Assembly (NCBI GenBank): GCA_003518755.1
Contig: DOYA01000062.1
Coordinates: 3,155-10,737, forward strand
Origin: Clostridiales bacterium
Lineage (GTDB): Bacteria > Bacillota > Clostridia > TANB77 > CAG-508
Length of the DNA stretch: 7,583 nt
Direction: 5' to 3'
The position numbers were made by a program, and so were the translations under genes. Each line of letters opens with the position of its first letter. Position 1 is the stretch's first letter. This document shows positions 1-5,819 of the stretch, piece by piece. Under the pieces are notes generated by a model that saw only the letters and a list, made by a program, of their open reading frames with translations, was not told the origin of the DNA and made no database searches.

Positions 1-1069
1 ACATTTGCTTGTGAAAACGAATTAGATTATGACTTTGATTACTTTTATAATCAAGCAGAAAAAGGATCAACAAAATATAATAAAAAGAAGGAATCAGTTG
101 GTAAAAAAGTATTTTCTGCAATTGGAGCTTTATTTTCAATGTTATCAACATTATTTCCAATTATAATTATTTCAATAGCTGCATTATTTGCAAAAGGAAA
201 AAAATATGGATTTAAATATGGGGCACTAGGCAAAAAAATCCCAAAGGATGTAGCTTATTTTAGAGATATACCATGTGATAATGATATTTTTAAGGCTTTT
301 TACATAGCTTATCAATATGATATTATAAAAAATAAAACAGATATTTTAGGCGCGATTATATTAAAATGGTTGAAAAAAGGAATTATTAGAACAGAAAACA
401 GAGAAGGTGGGGTAATTTTTAAAAAAGAGAGTACTGTTATTTTACTTGGAGATGATAGGCGTAAAGTGTTAGATAATCAAAAAGAGACTGAATTATTTCA
501 TATGATGTATGTAGCTAGTAAAGATGGCATTCTAGAAAATAAAGAATTTGAAATATGGTGCAGAAAAAGCTACAGTAAGATATTAGGTTGGTTTGATGAG
601 ATTTTAGAAGAACAAAGAAATAAATTATATGAAGAAAGAGTTTTAATAAAGGAAAGTACAAGTGGAATATTTGGTGACAAATATATAGCAACTCCTGAAC
701 TAAAAAATGAAGCTATGAAACTTGCTGGATTAAAAAGGTTTTTACTTGAATATACTTTAATACCTGACAGGCAAGCAATTGAGGTTGAATTATTTGAAGA
801 TTATTTAATATTTGCACAAATGATGGGAATAGCAAAACAAGTATCAAAACAATTTAAAGAATTATATCCAGATATGATTGAACAAACAAATTATGGAACA
901 TATGATAATATTATTTATATAAACTATTGCAGTTCAAGAGGAATTGCAAGTGCTAATTCTGCAAGAGCAGCAGCCCAAAGCTATAGTGGAGGAGGAGGAG
1001 GATTCTCTTCCGGAGGCGGAGGAGGAGGCTCTTTCGGAGGAGGCGGAGGAGGCCGGAGGCTTCCGTTAA
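1..1069 (+). CDS. DUF2207 family membrane protein, C-terminal part (5' end outside window), with +1 shift at CGG
   Basis: The frame is open from base 1, so the gene starts upstream. The visible part has a polar stretch, a strongly hydrophobic segment (about nt 106-195, containing STLFPIIIISIAALF), then about 260 mostly soluble residues, and ends in a Ser/Gly tail (nt 985 onward) with runs of five to six glycines interrupted by FSS and SF. This architecture, and the glycine-rich tail in particular, is characteristic of the DUF2207 (YciQ-like) predicted membrane proteins, whose function is not established. In the zero frame the tail reads GG-RRLPLTL and stops at 1075-1077. Skipping the C at 1054 gives GG-GGFR and a TAA at 1067-1069, which looks like the normal family ending, so I place the end there. 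The shift changes only the last few residues, so it is the weakest of the three cases. A hairpin follows the gene at 1136-1190. Family assignment is confident; the tail correction is inference. Confidence 0.8.
1051..1057 (+). other. Candidate +1 frameshift site: GGC-CGG-A in the DUF2207 tail
   Basis: In-frame codons are GGC (1051-1053) then CGG (1054-1056). Reading GGA from 1055 instead of CGG from 1054 continues as Gly-Gly-Phe-Arg-stop. The upstream mRNA is a run of GGAGG-like sequence that could act as an internal Shine-Dalgarno stimulator. This is inference, supported by the matching sites in rimI and tsaB. Confidence 0.45.
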
Positions 1070-1135
1070 CATTATGAAATCTATACAAAAGCTGAAGGTA
1101 TAAAAACATACAGAATTTGTATATGAAGAATTATA

Positions 1136-1190
1136 TAATTACTGTTTAAATAGCCCTCATATTTAATGAGGGCTATTTAAATAGTAATTA
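1136..1190. terminator. Long bidirectional terminator hairpin between convergent genes
   Basis: Bases 1136-1160 pair with 1166-1190 over about 25 base pairs with a single G.T pair and a 5-base loop. The core is ATAGCCCTCAT / ATGAGGGCTAT, flanked by AT-rich arms that supply U-rich tails on either strand. It lies between the end of the DUF2207 gene and the stop of the minus-strand gene (1188-1190 is within the arm), so it probably terminates both. Confidence 0.85.
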
Positions 1191-1562
1191 TTTCCATAAA
1201 GTATAGCTATATCTGATAATATCCCAATTTGAATTGTCTCCATAGATTTTAAAAGTGGTGCTTACTACATTTGTATCATCTGAATGAGATAAGTTCTTAG
1301 CTTTATCAATATCAAACTGTTTGCTACTTGATACGAAAGTCAATTTTAAAATACCATTTGTATGATTATTGCTTTCTCTTGGGATTAAATTAAAATAAAA
1401 ATCCTTTTTATAGTATCCCATATATTCATTAGATTCATAAGCTAGGTCTAAATTGTTTTCTACACTATCTAATGCTGGTAAACTAAAGTTATCAAGTATT
1501 ACTTTGAAAATTGGATTGCTATGTAGCTCTTCTTTTATAGAACCACTTATTGAAGAACTCAT
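1188..1562 (-). CDS. Hypothetical protein, 124 residues, no recognised family
   Basis: I do not recognise this protein. The frame stays open upstream to 1637, but I choose the ATG at 1560-1562 (MSSSISGS) because AGAGG lies eight bases before it. The 25 codons upstream of that ATG are Lys/Asn/Ile-rich and look like translated AT-rich leader. The predicted protein is soluble and polar, with no signal peptide or membrane segment. Its C-terminal half alternates hydrophobic and polar residues (for example FYFNLIP, GILKLTFVSS, TTFKIYG), suggesting beta structure, and ends SYTLWK. A poor sigma-A-like pair (TTTCAA, 17 bases, TATAAA) precedes it on the minus strand. The next feature on the plus strand is a LysR remnant, so this could be an accessory insertion. 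That it is a real gene is fairly likely, given its RBS and the shared terminator. Confidence 0.6.
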   Translation of the reverse strand: MSSSISGSIKEELHSNPIFKVILDNFSLPALDSVENNLDLAYESNEYMGYYKKDFYFNLIPRESNNHTNGILKLTFVSSSKQFDIDKAKNLSHSDDTNVVSTTFKIYGDNSNWDIIRYSYTLWK

Positions 1563-1628
1563 TTTAAAAACCTCTTTTTTAATTCTTCTATTTTTAATTT
1601 CATTTTTTATAAGAAATCTTGTATTTAC

Positions 1629-1889
1629 TTGAAACAAAATATAAAATTAGAACCAATAATGGATTTTACTTACCACGCTCCAATAGTATATTTGGCAAAA
1701 CAAGGATATGGAATTGGTTATACCCTTAGAGGCTCAGTAGAAAATGAACTAAATAGTGGAGAACTCTACGAACTAAGTGTTAAAGAGATTTCTCTGTTAC
1801 ATCATTTAGGAATTATATATAATCCAAAATATCTTTCAATTAGTGCAAAGAAATTATTTGAAATAATAGAATCAATTAATAATAAATAA
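1629..1889 (+). pseudogene. LysR-type transcriptional regulator, C-terminal remnant
   Basis: The 86-residue frame (TTG start, no convincing RBS) resembles the last 80 or so residues of the LysR substrate-binding domain. It has IKLEPIMDF, then a GYGIGY core, then VENELNSGELYEL, followed by the GIIYNPKYLS...AAKKLFEI-like tail typical of LysR proteins that end in a 'chipped' strand and helix. A complete LysR regulator is about 300 residues with an N-terminal winged helix-turn-helix. Here that and most of the effector domain are missing, and the frame closes upstream at 1551-1553. I read it as a 5'-truncated remnant, possibly cut when the neighbouring minus-strand gene arrived. It cannot bind DNA as drawn. 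An independent small protein is possible but less likely. Confidence 0.6.
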
Positions 1890-2077
1890 ATATTTAATAA
1901 TTCAAATAATAAAAGATTAAGAAAAAGATTTATAAGTATTGTTGAAATATGTACTCTAAAAATAAGAAGTGTTTAACAAAAACTTCTAAATCTATATTAA
2001 GAACAGAGGCAAAGTGAAATTTTTTTGGTAGTATTAAGCTAGCATAGATTAAAAAATTAACAATTCTATATTATAGA
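1890..2077. other. AT-rich intergenic stretch with no recognised feature
   Basis: The gap from the LysR remnant to the M23 gene is 314 bases. This first part holds no credible reading frame with an RBS, no tRNA-like fold and no clear repeat. The remainder contains the terminator and promoter listed separately. It may be decayed DNA related to the LysR remnant. Confidence 0.4.
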
Positions 2078-2109
2078 GAAGTTATAGTTATAACTATGAC
2101 TTCTTTTTT
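2078..2109 (+). terminator. Rho-independent terminator upstream of the M23 gene
   Basis: GAAGTTATAG (2078-2087) pairs with CTATGACTTC (2094-2103) with one G.T pair and a TTATAA loop, followed by six T (2104-2109). It separates the LysR remnant region from the M23/M50 genes, meaning those genes need their own promoter downstream of it. Confidence 0.65.
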
Positions 2110-2122
2110 CATTATATAATAT

Positions 2123-2150
2123 GAATATTTTTTAAAATAGGACATAGTAT
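2123..2150 (+). promoter_or_regulatory. Possible sigma-E-type sporulation promoter
   Basis: GAATATT (2123-2129), 13 bases, then CATAGTAT (2143-2150). The Bacillus/Clostridium sigma-E pattern is roughly an ATATT-type -35 and a CATACAAT-type -10, so the match is good at -35 and 6 of 8 at -10. It lies just after a terminator and about 50 bases before the M23 start, where a mother-cell promoter for a spoIVF-like pair would be expected. In such AT-rich DNA the match could be chance. Confidence 0.4.
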
Positions 2151-2203
2151 TTAATAAATTAGATTTTGAACTAATTAAAGCCATATAGGAAGGAAAAAGA
2201 TGT

Positions 2204-3106
2204 ATGGAAAAAGCTATGTCTATTGAAGAAAGAATTAGAAGAGCAGAAGATATTTATAATAGAAGATATGGAAATAGTTATTATTCATCATATAGAGGAA
2301 GCCAAGAAAAAAGAAAAAAAATATCTTTATCAAGGAGATTTATTAAGCAAATAATAATTTGCTTAATAGTTTATGCTGTATTTTATGTAACAGCCAATAG
2401 AGAATATTTTTTGTCAAATGAATTTAGAAATAAAGCAGAAGAGTTTACATCTCAAAATGAAATTTTAAAAAATACATATAATTACATTATTGGATATGTT
2501 GATAGATATTTTAATTCGAATAATGAAAATGATAATAATCAAAAAGAGAATAAAGAAATAGATTCTAATTCTCAAGAAACAAATCAAAGTAATGAAGCTA
2601 TAGATAATAATTCAGAAAAAACAAATGAAAGCGAACAAAATATAGGTGGATCAAATGAAGGTATAGAAGAAGAACCTCAAAAAACACAGGAGGAAATTGA
2701 TGTAGAAGAAATTAAGAGTAGAATAAACTTTATAGTTCCTGTAGAAGGAACTATAAGTTCAACTTTTGGCTGGAGAAATCCAACAACATCGACAGTCCCT
2801 AAATATCATACAGGATTAGATTTAGCTGCACCTACAGGAACAATTATAAAATCAGCAACCGATGGAGTTGTAACTATGGTATCTAATTATGGAGATTATG
2901 GCAAACATTATAGAATACAAAAAGATGATGTTACAATAATTTATGCTCATTGTAGTAAATTATATTTAAATGAAGGTGATTATGTTACACAAGGACAAGA
3001 AATAGCTGAAGTTGGATCTACTGGCAACTCAACTGGACCACATCTACATTTTGAAATAAGAAGAGAAGATAGATTAGTAGATCCACAGTTGATACTTGAT
3101 ATATAA
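2204..3106 (+). CDS. Membrane-anchored M23 (LytM) peptidase, SpoIVFA/SpoIIQ-like
   Basis: 300 residues. The start is the ATG at 2204, eight bases after AGGAAGGA; ATG 2216 is in frame but lacks an RBS. Residues 1-45 are charged (cytoplasmic), about 47-63 form one membrane segment (IIICLIVYAVFYV), about 105-170 are a Asn/Glu/Gln-rich linker, and 175-300 are a LytM domain. The M23 zinc-site residues are all present: H202 and D206 (HTGLD), H249 (YAHC) and H280/H282 (HLHF). M23 enzymes cut peptidoglycan cross-bridges. In spore formers, related proteins act at the engulfed forespore: SpoIIQ in the forespore and SpoIVFA as the mother-cell partner of the protease SpoIVFB. The M50 gene that follows favours the SpoIVFA role. 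Bacillus SpoIVFA has a degenerate LytM domain, whereas this one looks catalytically complete. The domain call is certain; the sporulation role is inference from context. Confidence 0.85.
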   Translation: MEKAMSIEERIRRAEDIYNRRYGNSYYSSYRGSQEKRKKISLSRRFIKQIIICLIVYAVFYVTANREYFLSNEFRNKAEEFTSQNEILKNTYNYIIGYVDRYFNSNNENDNNQKENKEIDSNSQETNQSNEAIDNNSEKTNESEQNIGGSNEGIEEEPQKTQEEIDVEEIKSRINFIVPVEGTISSTFGWRNPTTSTVPKYHTGLDLAAPTGTIIKSATDGVVTMVSNYGDYGKHYRIQKDDVTIIYAHCSKLYLNEGDYVTQGQEIAEVGSTGNSTGPHLHFEIRREDRLVDPQLILDI

Positions 3107-3160
3107 TAAATCTATATTGAATAAGAATATAAGTTGAAAAATAATATATAATAAGTTTTT

Positions 3161-3197
3161 GAGGTCGGAAGTAGGAAGTAGGATGTCAGAAATCCTA
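3161..3197 (+). repeat. Degenerate 7-base tandem repeat with hairpin
   Basis: Four heptads in phase: GAGGTCG, GAAGTAG, GAAGTAG, GATGTCA (3161-3188). The last part folds as TAGGAT (3179-3184) / ATCCTA (3192-3197). The unit is the same as in the repeat at 5110-5190 and, in the coding sense of its gene pair, starts with the same GAGGTCGGA. It lies between the M23 and M50 genes. Confidence 0.65.
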
Positions 3198-3225
3198 TTA
3201 TTAACTTCAACTTTAAAGGAGTAAT

Positions 3226-3873
3226 ATGATATTTAGAATTGATTTAAAAATCTTTCTGATACTAATTCTTTTTTATTTTACTAATCAAATTGAAATATAT
3301 ACTTTAATAATGATTTTTGCAATTATTCATGAACTAAGCCATTTGCTTGCAGGATTAGTTTTAAAAATGAAAATAAAACGAATAACACTTATGCCAGTGG
3401 GACTTTCGATAGAATTTAAAATTCCATATGAGGATTTGAATATAAAAATTTTAAAATCAAATAAACTTGAATTAAAAAAGATTTTAATTACAATTGCAGG
3501 TCCACTAATAAATATAATTATTATATTTATGTCATTATTTTTAAATATAAAATTAGAATTAAAGTATTTAATAATATATTCTAATCTACTCATAGCAGTA
3601 TTTAATTTATTGCCAATTTATCCTTTAGATGGTGGAAGAATTTTTAAATCAGCAATATGTTTAATTAAAGGAAAAAGAAAAGCAGAGAACATAATAAATA
3701 AAATTTCAAATATTATGTTTTTTTTAATTATGATTATTTTTAGTATATTAATATATTACTTAAAAAATATTTCAGTTTTGATCATTATGTTTTACTTGTT
3801 ATATATAGTTACAAAAGAAAATAAGATATATAAATTGAAAAACAAGATGTATGAAATGATAGATAGAGAATGA
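3226..3873 (+). CDS. spoIVFB: M50 intramembrane metalloprotease, SpoIVFB-like (short form)
   Basis: 215 residues, very hydrophobic, with ATG preceded by AAAGGAG at four bases. The site-2-protease signatures are clear: HELSH (residues 35-39) supplies two zinc histidines and the glutamate inside a membrane helix, and NLLPIYPLDGGR (127-138) supplies the zinc aspartate D135. Further membrane segments lie around residues 8-32, 85-105, 110-130 and 162-195. In Bacillus, SpoIVFB cleaves pro-sigma-K inside the mother-cell membrane and is held in check by SpoIVFA and BofA. The M23 gene directly upstream fits that pairing. The protein is shorter than Bacillus SpoIVFB (about 290 residues) and ends after the last membrane helix in a basic tail, so the C-terminal CBS domain that senses ATP is absent. 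M50 membership is certain; spoIVFB as the name rests on context. Confidence 0.8.
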   Translation: MIFRIDLKIFLILILFYFTNQIEIYTLIMIFAIIHELSHLLAGLVLKMKIKRITLMPVGLSIEFKIPYEDLNIKILKSNKLELKKILITIAGPLINIIIIFMSLFLNIKLELKYLIIYSNLLIAVFNLLPIYPLDGGRIFKSAICLIKGKRKAENIINKISNIMFFLIMIIFSILIYYLKNISVLIIMFYLLYIVTKENKIYKLKNKMYEMIDRE

Positions 3874-3914
3874 AAAAAATATTATTAAATAAAATGGTTA
3901 ATAGATTTATTTTG

Positions 3915-3936
3915 AGGGGCGATTAAAATCGCCCCT
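3915..3936. repeat. GC-rich REP-like palindrome between convergent genes
   Basis: AGGGGCGAT (3915-3923), a TAAA loop, ATCGCCCCT (3928-3936): a perfect 9-base-pair stem, far more GC-rich than its surroundings. On the minus strand it reads GTAGGGGCGATT, like dispersed extragenic palindromes seen in many bacteria. It sits between the stops of the M50 gene and rimI and may end both transcripts, but no proper T tract follows it on either strand. Confidence 0.6.
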
Positions 3937-3947
3937 ACATTTGCTAA

Positions 3948-4392
3948 TCATACATTTTTGGTAAACAATATGCCGTCATATTTTCCATAGTAGTTTTTAC
4001 GCAATCCAACTTTTTGAAAATCAAAATTCTTATATAAATTAATTGCAGTGGCATTATTTGAGCTTACCTCTAAATGAATTTGGTTAATTTTTTTTTCAAT
4101 GCAAAAATTAATAATATGTTCCATTAGAGTTTTAGATATACCGTTTTCCTCTAAAAGATTTTTTAATAACAATATTAGTTATTTCAGCTGTATCAATTAT
4201 CAGCAAAACACCTATAAAGCCTATAATTTCGTTATTAAGCTTAGCGACAAAATAAACAGAATTTGGATTTTCAATTTCACTTTTAAATACTGCATAGTTC
4301 CAAAAATCATCAAATTCAGTTTCTAAAATATCTTTGATTTCATTTAAATCAGACATATTCATAACAGAAATTTCAATTTCATTTTCCTGCAT
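3948..4392 (-). CDS. rimI: Ribosomal-protein-type N-alpha-acetyltransferase RimI, in two frames joined at CGG codon 84
   Basis: GNAT-family acetyltransferase of the RimI type, using acetyl-CoA to acetylate protein N-termini. Read in one frame it ends after 86 residues, at the stop following RGKRYI. Skipping one C at 4143 joins it to a second open stretch and gives 147 residues, the usual RimI length. Restored features: N-terminal beta strands, FWNYAVFKSEI, the VYFVAKLNNEIIGFIG strand pair, TAEITNIVIKKSFRGKGISKTLM (about 68-90) with the acetyl-CoA pyrophosphate loop RGKG (81-84), then IHLEVSSNNATAINLYKNFDFQKVGLRKNYY, a textbook RimI C-terminal half. The ATG (4392) lies 14 bases inside the end of tsaB, with GGAGG nine bases upstream, showing translational coupling. 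tsaE-tsaB-rimI is a standard order. Both halves are fully conserved, so this does not look like a decaying gene. Confidence 0.85.
4141..4146 (-). other. Candidate +1 frameshift site: AAA-CGG-T in rimI
   Basis: Coding-sense codons are AGA GGA AAA CGG TAT ATC TAA. The first base of CGG (complement of 4143) is codon 84. Reading GGT instead continues as Gly-Ile-Ser-Lys and restores RGKG. AGAGGA immediately precedes the AAA codon and could act as an internal Shine-Dalgarno. If not shifted, translation stops two codons after CGG. Confidence 0.6.
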
Positions 4393-5075
4393 TTAGTTGT
4401 TCCTCCATTTTTTGCTCTGCTTCAGATTTTCTTAAGTAAAGAGGTTCTAATTTTAAATAATCAGGATTAGACCTATTTCTATAACCTAAAATACCGATGT
4501 TTTTTGCACATAATTCATTATTATCTACAAAAGAACTATTTGGAAGATAATTTAAAATTGTTTCTTTATTTTTTGTAGCACCATCTCCAACAAAAGTAAT
4601 AGAGTAATCAGGATTTATTTGTTTTAATTCTTCAAGTAAATCTGTAATGTTTTCAAAAGATGCATTTCTTCTTATAATATAACTATCACCAATATTTTCA
4701 ACTATTTCAGCAAATACATTATTTCTTCTTGCATCAATTAAAGAGCATATTACCCCTGTATTTGCAACATTCAAGCTAAGTCCTTCTAAAGAATTTACAC
4801 AAACATATTTTAAATTTAAACTATCTACAAAAGCTTTTACAGTAGCAATCCCAATACGTATTCCAGTAAATGAACCGAGGACCTATATCTATTGCCAATA
4901 AATCTATGTTTTTAAGTTGTAAATTGTTTTCTTCTAAAACTTGAGAAACAAGTGGTAATAAGCTTTCAGAATGTGTTAAACCATTATTTAAATTTACTTC
5001 TTTTATTACTTTTTCATCTTCTAAAATAGCAATTCCACATATTGAAGAAGATGATGTGATACTTAGTATTTTCAT
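4379..5075 (-). CDS. tsaB: tRNA t6A biosynthesis protein TsaB (YeaZ), in two frames joined at CGG codon 67
   Basis: TsaB is the ASKHA-fold partner of TsaD that, with TsaE and TsaC, makes N6-threonylcarbamoyladenosine at position 37 of ANN-decoding tRNAs in the cytoplasm. In the zero frame the protein ends after 84 residues with a nonsense tail beginning at GPRF. Skipping one C at 4877 gives GPGSFTGIRIG (65-75), the invariant TsaB motif, and an open frame to 4379, for 231 residues, the normal family length. Other family features are the N-terminal ILSITSSSSICGIAIL strand pair, THSESLLPL (34-42), VNSLEGLSLN, and VCSLIDARRNNVFAEI-like core. The start ATG is at 5073-5075, with AAGGA seven bases upstream. 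It follows tsaE across a 113-base gap filled by a heptad repeat, and overlaps rimI. TsaB is normally essential, so a true null is unlikely. Confidence 0.88.
4875..4880 (-). other. Candidate +1 frameshift site: CCT-CGG-T in tsaB
   Basis: Coding-sense codons are ATA GGT CCT CGG TTC ATT. CGG is codon 67 (first base is the complement of 4877). Skipping that C gives GGT TCA TTT and the conserved GPGSFTG. No other single-base change restores this motif. The P-site codon CCT followed by C permits tRNA-Pro re-pairing at CTC, similar in type to known +1 slippage at proline codons. Confidence 0.65.
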
Positions 5076-5109
5076 ATGAATGTCCTTTCATAATTATATT
5101 TATTTATAA

Positions 5110-5190
5110 GTAGGAGGTAGGAGGTAGAAAAGTAGGAAGCAAGACATCCGACATCTGACCTCCGATCTCCGACCTCAATCATCTCACTTC
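5110..5190 (-). repeat. Degenerate 7-base repeat array in inverted arrangement, between tsaE and tsaB
   Basis: One side reads GTAGGAG GTAGGAG ... GTAGGAA (5110-5138); the other reads GACATCC GACATCT GACCTCC GATCTCC GACCTCA (5143-5177) and fades into the tsaE stop codon. The second half is the complement of the same unit (GGATGTC, GGAGGTC and so on), so transcripts can fold into a long imperfect hairpin. It fills almost the whole gap between tsaE and tsaB. Confidence 0.7.
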
Positions 5191-5662
5191 ACAATACCGT
5201 ATTGAATTCATCTAAAATCCTCTCATATTTCTCTCCAAATGCTTCGAAGTTTAAAATTCTAATGTCATCATTTTGTTCATCTTTATTAAAAGTAATTTTA
5301 ATATGTTCTAAAGGTAGAGCATCTTCTATTTGTTCACCCCATTCAATTAAACAAATTCCTTTGTCAAAATACTCTTCTCCACCAATTGCATAAAATTCAT
5401 CAATATCAGCTAATCTATACACATCAAAGTGATAAATTGTGGAAAATGGAGTTTGATATTCGTTTACTATATTAAAAGTGGGACTAGATATTTCATCTTC
5501 CAAATTATAATAAGATAAAAATCCTTCTGTAAATTTTGTTTTTCCAGCTCCAAGTTCACCTGTAAGAACAATGGTATCACCAACATTTAAAAATTTTGCC
5601 AATGTTTTTGCAATTTTAATAGTTTCTAATGGAGAATTAGATTTTAACTCTAATTTTTGCAT
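5189..5662 (-). CDS. tsaE: tRNA t6A biosynthesis ATPase TsaE (YjeE)
   Basis: 157 residues, the full usual length. TsaE is a small P-loop ATPase that binds the TsaB-TsaD complex and drives cycles of tRNA threonylcarbamoylation. Visible motifs: Walker A GELGAGKT (35-42), the switch-like SPTFNIVNEY (60-69), HFDVYRL (78-84), and the Walker-B-like strand LIEWGE (105-110), all diagnostic for the family. The ATG is preceded by AAAGGA at about seven bases. It is the first gene of the minus-strand operon tsaE-tsaB-rimI and has its own probable promoter upstream, divergent from the 5820 gene. The C-terminus ends in the edge of a heptad repeat, which supplies the stop codon surroundings, suggesting the repeat inserted at or replaced the original 3' end. 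It contains no in-frame CGG and no frame break. Confidence 0.95.
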   Translation of the reverse strand: MQKLELKSNSPLETIKIAKTLAKFLNVGDTIVLTGELGAGKTKFTEGFLSYYNLEDEISSPTFNIVNEYQTPFSTIYHFDVYRLADIDEFYAIGGEEYFDKGICLIEWGEQIEDALPLEHIKITFNKDEQNDDIRILNFEAFGEKYERILDEFNTVL

Positions 5663-5723
5663 AATTAAATCCTTTCAATTATTAGTATAACAGTTAAATA
5701 ATATTCTATATTAATTTGATTAT

Positions 5724-5752
5724 ATAATACTACAAAAATGTATAAAATTCAA
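5724..5752 (-). promoter_or_regulatory. Probable sigma-A promoter of the tsaE operon
   Basis: On the minus strand: TTGAAT (5747-5752), 17 bases, TATTAT (5724-5729), about 60 bases before the tsaE start. Good spacing and reasonable hexamers; AT-richness limits certainty. Confidence 0.5.
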
Positions 5753-5761
5753 TAAAAAAGG

Positions 5762-5790
5762 TTGTATTTTTAATGAAATTAAATTATAAT
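5762..5790 (+). promoter_or_regulatory. Probable sigma-A promoter of the 5820 gene
   Basis: TTGTAT (5762-5767), 17 bases, TATAAT (5785-5790), a perfect -10 with optimal spacing, putting the start of transcription near 5797, just before the RBS AGAGG (5808-5812). It is back-to-back with the tsaE promoter. Confidence 0.65.
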
Positions 5791-5819
5791 AATAAAAGTA
5801 TAAAAAAAGAGGCGATTAG

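Noticed and set aside
3327..3593. Minus-strand 88-residue frame inside the M50 gene
   Set aside because: Shadow of a strongly supported protease gene; composition is just the complement of AT-rich hydrophobic codons.
4099..4326. Plus-strand 75-residue frame
   Set aside because: It is the shadow of rimI on the other strand, with no RBS and no family resemblance.
3948..5075. rimI and tsaB as ordinary pseudogenes
   Set aside because: Each has only a single one-base change, both halves are fully conserved, and the same codon is involved each time; no other decay is visible.
5110..5190. Heptad repeat as a CRISPR array
   Set aside because: The unit is only 7 bases, contiguous and degenerate, with no spacers.
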